From Aradus depressus (Eukaryota; Arthropoda; Insecta; Hemiptera; Aradidae): DNA of 64,000 bases. Positions 23,732-36,600 of the stretch are shown piece after piece. Position 1 is the stretch's first letter; each line of letters begins with the position of its first letter. The notes below the pieces were generated by a model, which was not told the DNA's origin, searched no databases, and was given only the letters and a program-made list of their open reading frames with translations. The stretch spans positions 3,505,549 through 3,569,548 of the forward strand of contig OY759223.1 in the NCBI GenBank assembly GCA_963662175.1. Direction: 5' to 3'. The position numbers and the translations under genes were made by a program.

Positions 23732-24403
23732 TGAACAGAAAGTAATAAAACAACAAATACTTGTTGAACATAACACTTACATTGTTTTATTACACAAAAA
23801 TATAGATATAGCGTACCTGTTTGGGTACAAAGTTAGAGTGAACTGTTGAAATTTGTGCTCACGATGGCGCACACGCATATAGACAATACAACTGTTAGAC
23901 ATTCATAAAATGTAATTTCACATTTCAAGGGATGATGATGATAATTCAACAATTTTGGTGGATGATTGTAAAATTATACTTGACCGAAATAGAACGACAA
24001 TTGAAACCACATTACCTGAAAATGCTTATATTATTGAGTGAAAAAATGTCTTCCAATAAAAGTTGTAGAGAAAACTGAAAGGGACATTTTATATGAAATA
24101 AATTGAACAAAATGATGTCCGAAGAGAAATTGCTCCTTTGATAGCCATACTAAATATAGTTTTGTTAGTCAATTACAATATAAGCATCGCAAAAATATAG
24201 ACATTGTAAGAAAGTATCGTTTGTTGTTGTCTATCCCCAGTAATTCTTCCAGGAACTATCATGCTCCTAGAAAACTGTATTGCTAACTTGTCTTCTTCTG
24301 ACCAAGAATGGTCAAAACAATAAAATTCAAAATTGTTTTAAAAATATATTCATCAACGCCGGCGGAATATAAATGTATTATTTTGAATAATAAAGGCTGT
24401 GTT

Positions 24404-26763
24404 TCATGACTGATCTATGGCCAGTTGAGGAAGAAACGTTTGAGTGTTACTTTTCAACCTTAGTATTACTTCGGTCATTTGAATTTTCCAGTTATTTTCA
24501 GACAAAGGGTCTTTTAGAAGTCCAAATTTCTGTTCAAAGACTCCAACGGACTCACCCTCCCCAACGTGGAGCGTTCCACAAGAACAAGCAATCATAAGAC
24601 CGTGTGGGTCCACGTTGGCTCTAGTCCCTTCAGGGGTCAAGTGTGGCGAAAAGTAGAGATTGAATTGATGTCGCGTCAACCGAATCAGATAGACTGAATC
24701 TTTTGCATTTGTTGACGTTTTAATTTCTTCTTCTCCGCCAAGTATGACTCGAACCGAGGTCTTACAGTCCTTCATGAAGTCAGCTTCGCATAGAGGACCT
24801 CCACCACTTGGTCGAAAGTCTTCGTTCAGGCGGTTGTAGTACCACTCGGCGAATTTCATGGCGAAAGTGTTCTCAGTGGGTATAGAGGCCTCGTAGGGTA
24901 TCGAACTTGAATCCACTTCTGTTGTTGGTACCTTCAACAAATAACAATAAGTAAAAAAAAATTATTAAACAATTTACGAGTATACTTAGAGAATATGAAG
25001 AATGCGGATTTACCAAATACAATCAAGTGTTACTTTCGATAAATGCTTCAACTTTTTTTTTTTTTTTTTTCAACTTAAACAATTTTTAAATATAAAGAAA
25101 AGCGTATGTTTTTCAAAAATATTGTCTATTTCACAAAATTTAAAAAAATATAGGAGTTCTTTCGGTATTGCTCCATCTTCAGCCACGACTTAACAAAGTT
25201 ACTATTATTTATCATTTATATTTTCGTGAAATTCATAGTAAGCAAAAATCAAAAAAGTTAAACTTTTATTATAATTCAGAATATCATTTTTAAAAAACAA
25301 TAATTTTTCTGCTGAGAAGCCCCCTTTCGAAGATGATTTTTTGGAGAGGCCCCACTCCACTATGTAATTCCACGCTATAAACTTCATAAGCTTCTCCATA
25401 TAAGCATCAAACTGATTTTGTATAAACTTATTTTATCTTCTTATCTGGCATAAACATCTAGGTTTAAAAAAAAAAAAAAGTCTTCTTAACGACAAAGTAT
25501 GTAATTATCAATGAATATGTTTCGTTTCAGGTATTTATACATAATTGATCATTTGCAGATGATTAACAGCAAACTTTAGTACCACAATAATTATACATTT
25601 TTTTTAAAGTAATTTGTTACTGATAAGCCTTCAGGTACTATATATTTTTTTTACGGTTTAACATTACTAGTAGATATATTCAAATGATGCCATTTAAATA
25701 AACGTACAAAGCTAGGTAATTTCGTTTTTGTAGGTTTTAATCTTGTAACAAAATAAAGAACATAACAAAAAGCTTTTTAAAAGAAAACATGTATTATAAG
25801 AAAGACGAACATTAGTTTAGAAAAAAAAAATTACAACAAATCAATATTGAAAAATGAGAAAAAACAGCATCAAAAAGTATAGGCCAATTGCCTGAAATAC
25901 CAATTAGCTACTTCAATTTTAAATTATTACCTGTTCCAATTTTAAGCAAAATTAATATTTTGTATGCATCCCTTTGGCTTGAATAATGGCATTAAGCCTT
26001 CTTGAGAAACACTGGAATTGTATTTATTCAGTTGGTTGAACTGTTCCACCGCGTACTAATGTTCAAGTCTATCTCATAATAAATGTCTCCTTTTGATAGC
26101 TTTTTGTTTTGTTCTTTATTTCGTTACTGTTAAAATATACGCTAGGGAGGAAATGAGAGAATTGATAAGATCCAGGCGCAACTGGCCTCAAGTTTTTAAG
26201 ACGGGCTTCAACATACATATATACTTCCCTCTCAGCAACAATAGCAGAGGACTTGAAAATGGTTTTCATCTAATCTAATGTAACTTTCAGCAATATTATT
26301 TATATCTTGGAACTTACCAAGTCACATTCGTGCTCCCAAAAGTGCATCACCTCTTCAATGAGTCCACATTTATCCAATGTTCCTTGGAATGGTACATTTT
26401 TTGAATGTAAGTACCTAAATATGACATCTCTGGTTACCTTCTTACGATTCAACGCAGAACGCAAACTTGCCTCATGAAGAAGAATTGTACAAATGGCATC
26501 TACGAAAAAAATAAACAAACATTGTTTTTATAATTAATATTAATTTCTTAGTAAACCTTGGTAGTAAGTAGAGCACAATGTTGATAGTGGTAAGGAAGGA
26601 AATCAAGAAAGAGTCAACAAATTGAATTACCATTTTTGTTTGAAGGATTCACAGATTTTAATGTAATAGTCTTGGCTAACGAAAATAGGTCTTCTTGCGG
26701 AATTAAATAAAGCAGTTCTTCCAACTTTGACCTGTCTTCTTCAGTTAGAGCACTTGTCATCAT
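24404..26763 (-). CDS. C3orf38-like protein (DUF4518 family)
   Basis: Three minus-strand exons (26763-26631, 26499-26318, 24931-24404) join in phase to give 280 residues. The N-terminus starts MMTSALTEEDRSKLEELLYL. Exon 2 encodes DAICTILLHEAS... RKKVTRDVIFRYL... LIEEVMHFWEHECDL, which lines up with the N-terminal region of vertebrate C3orf38 (REVIFKYL and a Tyr/Trp-containing helix after it). Exon 3 carries the larger conserved domain with FAMKFAEWYYNRLNE, DPHGLMIACSCGTLHVG and VGVFEQKFGLLKDP. Human C3orf38 is about 330 residues and poorly understood; a pro-apoptotic role has been proposed. No stop or frameshift is seen. The gene is head-to-head with PPTC7 and tail-to-tail with DAP3. Homology is from recognition of the block pattern, not from a search. 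Confidence 0.85.
25075..25195 (-). repeat. Single arm of fold-back family FB-d
   Basis: In intron 2 of the C3orf38-like gene. The minus strand reads GTGGCTGAAGATGGAGC, AATACCGAAAG, then TTTTGTGAAATAGACAATAT. No second arm seen. Confidence 0.65.
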
Positions 26764-27694
26764 GAAAACAAATGTGAAGAACCACTTTACTTAGAGTCAC
26801 ATCCGGGAACTATAAGCTAAAAACTCTCTACATATTTAAAAAAATATCTTAAGTAAATATCCGAAGTTAATAGAACATTCCCAGGAGAGGTTATAATGAT
26901 TGTTATCATTGTCTAGAGTTCATTTAATTCTTGATCGATACAATTCTTAATTCATTTCGATCTCTTTTTTTTTGCAATGATAATTCAAAATTTATGTAAG
27001 TAATTGAAACAAGAATAATGAAAAGGGAATAACAGAATGAAAAGTTGAAGTAAATACGTATCACATTTTTCTGAATGTCTAATTTTTTCTGTCTCAGAAT
27101 ATATTTATATAAATATATATACAAATGATACTGCGAATTTATGGTTACACTATAATTATTATGCATTAATTAAATTAAAAATTACATACAATTTTAATAA
27201 TTAAAATTGTATTTTTGATGATTTTTTGACATTTTACATGCAAGCTTCTTAATGTTTTCACAGAACATATGAACTTGATAATTATTCGAAACTGCACTGA
27301 AGAAATAAATACTCTGAAACAATATTTCAATGTTATTTTAGATAATTCTGTCGTCATTTCATAGTTCATTGAAATTCCTTTAGATGTCAGTGTAAACACT
27401 CCTGGTAGAGGTTATAAAATTTAAAAATATTTATATTTTACGTTTTATCAATTCATAATGATGAGCAAAATTAAGAAAATACCTAAATATCGTCCCCTTT
27501 AACATTTTACATCTTTTAATTGACATTAAATGCTTCCTAAAACCCTATTGTCTCCATTTCCAAGTGTTGCATTCGGGTTATGGCTGCAGTTAGGATCTTG
27601 GGTGTACTCCAGCAGGGTGGGTGTTTGCAATTCTTTTGGAAACGTTATATCTAAATCAATATGTGTTGACAGTATTCAATTGACAAAGGCTAAA
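26764..27694. promoter_or_regulatory. Divergent promoter region of the C3orf38-like gene and PPTC7
   Basis: The 931 bases between the two start codons are AT-rich and hold no gene. An open frame runs 55 codons upstream of the chosen PPTC7 start (from 27530). No defined promoter motif is evident. The layout implies a shared or overlapping promoter. Confidence 0.45.
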
Positions 27695-30600
27695 ATGCAG
27701 TCCATTACCTGGACTGGAAGGATTCTATCTCGTGCATTGTGGAACGGTATTTCAAACTATTCTTCAAATTGTAGTGAACAAAATGTGCCTCATAAAAAAT
27801 ACGAACCTTATATTTTATCTGTGGTGTCCGGTTTTCCGAAAGAATTAAATCAACCCAGGTTTAAAAAAGGTCAATTCGGAGATGATGCATGGTTTTCTGC
27901 AAAATTTAAAACCTCTGATGTTCTTGGTAAGTTGGTATAACATCGCAATAATGCTCAATTAGATACTAGTATATCCATTGTTTTAATTACTCCAGAATTC
28001 ATACTAATATATTATTAACAGTATTATTTCCTCATATTACACCATTTAATATGAATTATTTATTTTATGTTTATGGTGTTTTTGAAAGAAGGTTATCAGC
28101 TTCCTTGTTTATTTTTATCATTCATCAGTTTTGAACAATTTCTTATTATATCATAAATTAAATTAATAGAATTTATTATAAAATAAAATACTTTCATTTG
28201 CTATTCTTCCAAAAAAAAAAAGTTATCTTATTTACGCTATGGGGGGGCTTATTTCCCTATAGTTTTCGATGAAACTGAAATTCTATGCCAACTTCATATA
28301 TTTGTGGTATTCATTTTGTTCATTAATGGACTTTATATTTACTACTGATATATTTAAACACTTCAACTTTTGAAGAAAGTCAGAATTATAACTAAATCTT
28401 ACGAAAAATAATTCTTAGTCAAAATAACGTTATTCAAGTTGAATCTCTCATGCTCTTAGCTGCATTGTGTATAATTGTAGCAGTTTTCCTTTGTTCAATG
28501 TTCTTGAACGGAGCCATTCAATGGATTATCTAATTCTCTTTTTGTAATATTTTTGAGGTATGGTGGGCACTGGGAGGTCAAATGGTCGAAGTCCATTTGA
28601 GATAAAGAAAACCTAGAAACTTCTTTAAAATATTAACCTTTTTTTCTTTTTTAAAAATATTTCTTATACGATATATTGTGTTTGTAATTACATATTTATG
28701 TGATATTTTAGGCTTTGGAGCCTTTTGGGAGAGCCAATAATCTAAATTATTTTTATTATTTTTTTTTTTTAGCTATTTGATATTATCACTAGGATTTATT
28801 ATCATTTATCTACTTCAGTCAAAATACAGGGCAGTGCATTCAGCATCTACATATAATTTTATGTGGTATCTAAACATTTTCATTCGAACAAATAGAAAAA
28901 AAAAGCATCTCCTTTTGTCACTATGCCATGAAGAGACTATATTATGTGATTACTAGTGACCGGATTTATATGTGGTAAACAAATTGTCAAAATATGTAGT
29001 GAAAAAGGCAGACATTTTTAATGTGAATAATTTGTAGTTATCACTCTCAGAATTTCTCTCATTGAAGCTCATTTCTGCTGAAATTCGAAAGATATCGTGA
29101 GAGATTTTTCAATACTTACGTAAAATTTCTTGTTGACATATTCATTACAATGGAAGTTATATGTAAAATAAGTAGTCGGTGAATCACTGGCTTTACACTT
29201 CCCCAGAACTAAATAATAAACTAACTTTTCGTTCCTTCTCCAAAACCAGTCGACCGAGCTAATATTCAATAGTTGACTTACACAGAGGCTCATACTAAAT
29301 TTTGTATCGATAAATTCATCACATCGGCAGTTATTACTGTTTTTTAATTGAGCCCCTCCCCCGAACCCCCCTTCCTTTCGGCCGATCGATTCGATATCGC
29401 TAAAGTTTGACAGATTATGCCGTCATTGGGTTTTGACTTCAGATATGAAATTTCATGTCAATATAATCATTACATCGGCAGTTATTGCGGTTTTTGAGTT
29501 GAGTCCCCCCCTATGATCCCCTTTCTTTCTGCCGATTCGGAGGAAAATTAATAAGTGTCGTCCTTATGGGGTTTTGAATTCACATACGAAATGTTGTGTC
29601 GATACATTCATTATAACGGCAATTATTAGAGTTTTTGTCTTAAGCCTCCCCCCTCCTCTTTGTAACTTTGACTGAAAATCAACAGATGTCGTTAGAGTGT
29701 TCTGGGTTCATATATAAAATTTCGTGTCGATATATTCATTCTATCGGGAGTTATTCGTGTTCACAAACAGACATTCTTTTTCATATTTGAAATCTGAAGG
29801 TCGGAAAACATGAAATTCCGTTGAAAACTCGCTTCGAATTTTTGACCGATTATATAACTTCGTATAACTGGGTGAAGTTAAATCCATTACATTAAATAAA
29901 TGTTATTTATGGGAAATTTGAATTCTCAGAAGCCATGCCCACCCCCCGTCATAAACATTCTTTACCCAATCAGTAGATAGGATATGAATGTGAGGGGGGT
30001 GTACCGGTTATAACGAATAGCAACCTGTTCTACTTCTCAAAACTAACTGCTGCTACTTTCTAGTGTCGAGTTTCTCCTTGACATCCCGACCTCTCTGAAT
30101 AATAATGAGCTTCATCAGATATTATATTGAGGAATATCCTCAGCGAAATTTGGCAAGATGATGGGAAGTGTTGTTAGGGGCAACCTCCAACATCTCTAAA
30201 TGGTCCTTCTTATACAAAATTTTCACTTCCTCCTCAGTTTTAAATAATATAAGGGTAGTTATGTAATCTGTTAAAAATTATATTTTGAATGTTCACCTAA
30301 ATTCCAGTTTTCCAATCCCTGGAATTCAGAATTGAAAAAAAAAAAAGTTGTTTATATGTCTATGGACTCAATAAAGTTTCGCAAAAATGAAAATATCAAC
30401 TTGACACCTATTCAGTCAAATCAACAGAGGGGCGGAGAGGTTTGAGCCATAGCGGAGATATCACATAAAAATATATTTCATTCCGTTGTACCATGTGGTA
30501 GGATACGTTATAATAATGTATACATCAAGATAACTTATTAATTAGATACACAAACAGTTACTTATTACATCTTAGGGTGATTAGTAAAAATAAAATAACT

Positions 30601-33600
30601 AAGAAAATCAATAAATACTGGGAAATAAACGAGTATAAATGTTTTTGGTCTTATGTATGATGCATATTAGCCATGACTCTTATAATGGTGTTACCTACAC
30701 GACATCCATAGCCCCGGACGGGATTCGAACCGTAAACTATGGTGTGACCATGCGACCGAAGCACTACGCTCTAGCCCGCACGGCCACCATGGCTCCTGAA
30801 TGATAAATTATGCATCAAAAATAATAATATTAATAAATACAATAGATGCAGTTTTTTTATTATAATTTAAATTATGATAATTATTTATTTTTTCATATTG
30901 CCCAGAAGTGTCTTTTAATAATATTTAAAAGTTTAGTAAAAATAATATCATTAATGAAAATGTGAAATACAAAGTAGATTCGGCAAACCTTACAGGAGAA
31001 TATCTGAGGAGGAACTCTGCCTAGAATATAAAAATGAAAGATATGTATAGAATAATGTTTTTATATAAGAAACACCACTTTTATATTATTATATCATGGC
31101 TATTTATGAACAATGGGGAAATAAATAATTCGTACTGGGGAAGTTCACGGCTGGTTATTCGCCAAAGAGGAAAAAGAAGGCAGTGACCTGTCATAATTTG
31201 GGGCAGCTCCCCTGTAAAAATAATAATTTGCAGTGATTTTGAGTTCCTACTTGCATATAAAAACATTAATTAAATTCAATTTCACAACAAATGACTGATA
31301 CATTACTTTTCTTGTTCAAGTACTTAACGACGAAATGAGAAGATTGAAAAAAATGTCGACATGTAAAATAAAAAATTTAGAAGACAACATTCACCAGTAT
31401 TTTCTTCTAAAACGATTACAAAAGCTATACCTCTGAAATCCTAACTACTTGATCAAACTACTTTTCTCCTAACATACATATTTTGCGAAATAATCATATA
31501 TATATAAAGCTGAAAATGTCTGTGCGTTGTACCGCTATAACTCACGAACGGCTTGATGGATTTGATTAATTTTTTTTTTAATTTGTTCGTCATTGTCTGT
31601 GGAAGGTTATAGGCGTATTAGTATATCAATATCTGGTCCATCCCAGCATCCACCCACGCAATCTTTGTAACTCGAAAACCATTGCAACGATTAATGAGGA
31701 ATCTTTTTGAATAAATTAGTTTTAGCTCCAAAACTAGCGTTACTACAGTTGAAGGACTATAAGCCTTATTCCGTATGAATAATTGAAAATTATAACATCA
31801 TGAATGTACTGTCGAGGAACTGAATAGCCTTATAGGAGATATTGGGAGAAAAGTCAAAGTTCCCCGGGCAACGCCGGGTATTACTGCTAGTCTATTAATA
31901 TATTTATTTCAATCCTACATTTCCAACATTAAAAATGTTGTAAAAAAATAAACCTAACTTCAGTTCTGCAATAAAAAAATAATAAATAAACAGTATTTAT
32001 CATAATATTTGGACAAATACAATCAACACACTGCCCCCTTTTTTTTTTAATGTTATGATTTTTATTGTATGATTATTTTGGTATTTGAAGGTGTTGCGGA
32101 TGGAGTGGGCGGCTGGCGACACTACGGGATCGACCCTGGAGAGTTCTCTTCCTTTCTGATGCGAACCTGCGAGCGACTGGTGACCAGCGGGAGGTTCAGT
32201 GGCTCCGAGCCGGCCACTCTTCTAGCCAGGAGCTACTACGAACTTCTGGAGAACAAACAACCCGTACTAGGTGAGTGATTAGACAGATTAAATGTTACTA
32301 GTAGCTGTGGTAGTTGGCATTGCCCGGGAGAGTGCAAGGCTATGTACGCCAGATGGTGAGGGCAGCCACTCATCACCATGTCGGTACACAGGCCAGTCAC
32401 CCAGACAATCGGTTCGCTAATCCTTCATCCCCAAGGCAAGGTTTTAAAGACAAATAGATAACAAGCTGTAGATAGAAATAAAACAATACAGAAAGGTTGC
32501 TAAACATTATTTGTACTTCCTATAATCAATAATAACATAAGGCTCATTGTTCCGGAATGTGTTAGTTATAGGCCTCATACCTGAGCTTTAACTACGAGGT
32601 CATATCGCCTACTACCGCGTACCTGCTCTGGTCGGGCTCTAGGCGTCGTCAATTTTGCCTACACAGGTTTATTGATCATGGGTACAGTTCTTTAACAAGT
32701 ACTTGAAATCGTACAGGCTCGGGACCCATCGCTTAAACGTCCCATCCGAAGGACGGCGTGCTTCACAGAAGAACCTGTTTTAGCAGAAATATATGAATTG
32801 ACGGGGTTATAATCAAAATGGTCCAAGTGACATTTTTGAAAAATTTTCGTTAAGTGCATAATCGGGTACAGAAATGATAGTTCTGTTCAGGAAAAAAGTT
32901 GTACAAGTGAAATCCTAGCCAGTGCTGAGATCTAGTGGCAAATCACTCATTCCATTTTGGTGACATGAACAAGTAACTTAAACATATCAAGTGACCTTGA
33001 AATTAAGATTTTTATTCAATTTTATGGTTTGCTAACAGCAACTTTCACCATAAAAGCAGAAGTCAAAATATTTATGGTTTCGATAAATTATAGATTTTTT
33101 AAATCAGTTAGGAACTTAATGCACACTTTCTTAAAAGTTTAAAACCATTTTGATAAAAAAAAATACATACTATTTGCATACAAGTAAGTATTATTGTATT
33201 TCTTAATAAACGAGTCTGATTTCTAGTGTCTGCATTTGACATTTCCTTGTGAAGAACTAGGAAAACTAATGGTTAAAAAATAAATAGACTCTCATTATTG
33301 TTTAATAAAATAAAATAGTTTAAAAATGTTGTTAATTGGACGATATCGAAAATTGTAAGATTGAGCCTAGTGCATTACATGGGTCTAGTGTGATGCATCC
33401 TTAGCCCCCATACAGCCAATGTAATTGTGCTGATTGGCTGAGGTTCCTAACCGGTTTTGGCCGCATCTCATCACACATCCATTGTCTAATCAACGTTACA
33501 AGGATGTCAGTTAGTTTAAGGCCAGCCTTAGCGCACTATCCCCATCAGGATAATCATAATATTTATTTTTGTTAAACCATATCATGTGATTATCAATAAC

Positions 33601-36600
33601 AATACTAGTAAAAAATAAAATGAAAAGAATACAAAAATAATAAATAAATACTAATAAAAAATTAATAAATACAGTGATACAGCTTTTAATTTAATTAACA
33701 TTATGATAAATATTTGTTATAATTCTTTTAATTCTTATTTTGCGACGTTCTTATGGATAAACGCTGTTCATACTCATTATTAGATTATTGATTTATTCTA
33801 AATTAACATTATGATAAATATTTGTTATAATTCTTTTAATTCTTATTTTGCGACGTTCTTATGGATAAACGCTGTTCATACTCATTATTAGATTATTGAT
33901 TTATTCTAAATTAACATTATGATAAATATTTGTTATAATTCTTTTAATTCTTATTTTGCGATGTTCTTATGGATAAACGCTGTTCATACTCATTATTAGA
34001 TTATTGATTTATTCTAAATTAACATTATGATAAATATTTGTTATAATTCTTTTAATTCTTATTTTGCGACGTTCTTATGGATAAACGCTGTTCATACTCT
34101 AAATTAACATTTACACTACTCTCGGTTAACCAGGATAATGATGAGGACCAGGTAGCATGACTAACTCAAAGACAGTTTGTGGAATTCAGTATTATTTCTT
34201 CCTGATGGATCTTTATGGGAAAGCTCCACAGCCTACAAATGTCCATTCATGACAGAGTCTGGTTTTTCCTGGAACGTTACTCATACTGGAGTATCTGTCA
34301 TCAGTTCACTTCCTTCTCGTCCTGTCCGAAGGAAAATAAAATCTCACTTAATCTCCTTCCGAAAATGATGCTCTTCATTCCTTCATTTCTTGTAATGGAG
34401 ATATTATGCACTTCAACTTGAGACAGGGTGTCCAACAACAGAAAGAAATATTATTGTGTTCACAGGGAACTGCGGAGTAGTTACAATATAATAGCACACT
34501 ATGGCCATTTTTCTATTTCTATTTTAACCTCCGCTCTGGTCCACGCCCATTAGTTTAGAAGTTTTTACAAAAATTATAAAATGTAGTAAACACGAACCAA
34601 TTTCAGCAGGACCTCTGGATGCTATAGGGACCCATCCCAGACATACTTGAAAGCTTCATTAGTAGCCAAGTTATGAATTCCCAAACAGTATGTCCGTAAC
34701 TGTCTTTTGTAATAACAAATGCCAGTACTCAATACAGGAGTCGGTAATGTTTTCATTAAATCAAAACATATCACTGTTAAGTCATTATCAGTTTTGGCAC
34801 AACAAAAAAAATATTACAAAGAAACCAACATGTGGACTGGTCAGTCCACTTTTATTTTTTACAAAATTATAAATCAAAAAGAAACTTTATGCGCATTCTC
34901 GTGTAATATGATAAAAGGTGGCACAGGCCACTTACATTTTACTGAATTACACTTCTGGCAATTCTTAGACGCTATTAACGCTTTTATACATTTTGAGGGT
35001 TAGGCAACTTTTGTGCTCATCTACTCACATGTGATGGATCCATTTCACAAAACCGGAAAACCTATACTGATTTGCTAAAAGGACCGACGGGAGGCTCCAC
35101 GTTGTTTTCGAATAGAAAAGTCACAATCTTGAAAGTTATTGAATTTTCAACCCTAATTATGCTTTTCACGTTGCTTGTTTTGTGAATAAGGCATATCAAA
35201 AAACATATTTAATTATAAAAAAAATTTAAAATTAATTTAAAAAGACATTTAAGGTAAAAAGAAACGACAATTTACTATTTGCCGAGAAGGCCGAGTATAT
35301 CTTGCCTGATCCAGTCGTGAGACCTGAACTATCGCCAAGCTTAGTCAGTTTAAATGTAAATAAAACAACAAGTAAGCCACGAAAACGCAGGATGCACTTT
35401 ACATAAAATCCCACGAGGTGAGAGTAATCGTATCTATGAAATATTTTGTACAAATCAAATTTTTGGAAAATTGTGTTAAATACAACAAAAGTTATTACAA
35501 TATTTTTCTAGAAAATATTTGGTGCAAAATTAACAGCATCGCTAAAGTATTTGCCGAACTAACAGAACATATAAGTTCTGAGTATATATTAAATCATTAA
35601 TGTACCCAAAAGCTGGCAACACTGACTGGCTGAAGGTGATATCTTGTGGGAAGAAGTGAAGATAATTGTGAACCAAGTGCGGACCCCACATTCACTATAC
35701 ACAACACGATGATGTGTGTCAGTTTATCGCCTCCGTGCTGAATATTGTTCACCATTCGTATACGATTATTTTTGGGTTCTTGCATTCCATGAGTTTTTTA
35801 ACGACACACGGTTCAGTGCGAATAACGAACTTGACTTGTGGGCTAAGCTTTACTTGGATCTTTAAAGGAACTATAAATAATAATTTTGTTGTTTTGTTGA
35901 CAGGCAGCAGTACAGCGTGCGTGGTGGTACTGAATCGAGCCAATAGCACAGTGTACACGGCCAACATTGGGGACAGTGGCTTTGTGATAGTTCGACATGG
36001 GGAAGTGGTCCACCGTTCAGAGGAACAGCAGCATTACTTCAACACACCCTTCCAGCTGTCCGTACCTCCTCCAGGCCACAGTCGACTGGTTCTCAACGAC
36101 AGGTATGCTGCTTAATTATCTCATATAGTTGTAGTTTTGATGTACTTTCTGGAGTACCGCAGCCAGTCAAAAACAGGGATAGAGTGTGGTAGTGGGACAC
36201 GTGAATAATAGTAAATTATGTACTTCCCCAGCGCGAAATAATCCAGTAAATGTTCTCTCTCCCTCTGAAACCTATGTACCGATTTGCTGTGAAATCGATT
36301 TGTGTTGTTATTCTGGGACTTCATATTCACATTATCTTATTTTAAACTTCGTGTTGATACATTGTTTACATCGACAGATATTGGGTTTTTTTAGTACAAA
36401 TCCCTTCCCTTTTAGCGATTTAGCAAAAAACAAAAAAATTGGTGTCCTTATGATGTTCTGGGTATACATTTATCGGGTGTTATCATGCTCACAAGGCACA
36501 AAGGATCTTTTTTTTTTTAATTTGGAATGAAGAGTTCGGAAAACATGAAATTTAAGTTAAAACTCAACATCAAATTGTTGACCGATTACATAACTCCCCC

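Larger units (their letters stand above)
21575..24403. other. Intergenic region between DAP3 and the C3orf38-like gene (tail-to-tail)
   Basis: Holds the DAP3 3' UTR, a family A remnant (about 21785-21850), a fold-back pair with a nested SINE (21905-22436) and a near-perfect palindrome (23524-23731). The rest is AT-rich with no supported gene. Confidence 0.6.

Noticed and set aside
23495..23776. 93-codon minus-strand protein
   Set aside because: It lies across the palindrome and only exists because both arms lack stops; composition is Lys/Arg/Ser-rich with no domain.
27530..27694. N-terminal extension of PPTC7
   Set aside because: In frame with the gene, but the added 55 residues do not match the family, whose N-terminus aligns from the ATG at 27695.
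34130..34430. Coding remnant in PPTC7 intron 2
   Set aside because: Short overlapping frames ([14 protein letters not shown]) hint at a transposon fragment, but I could not match any known block.
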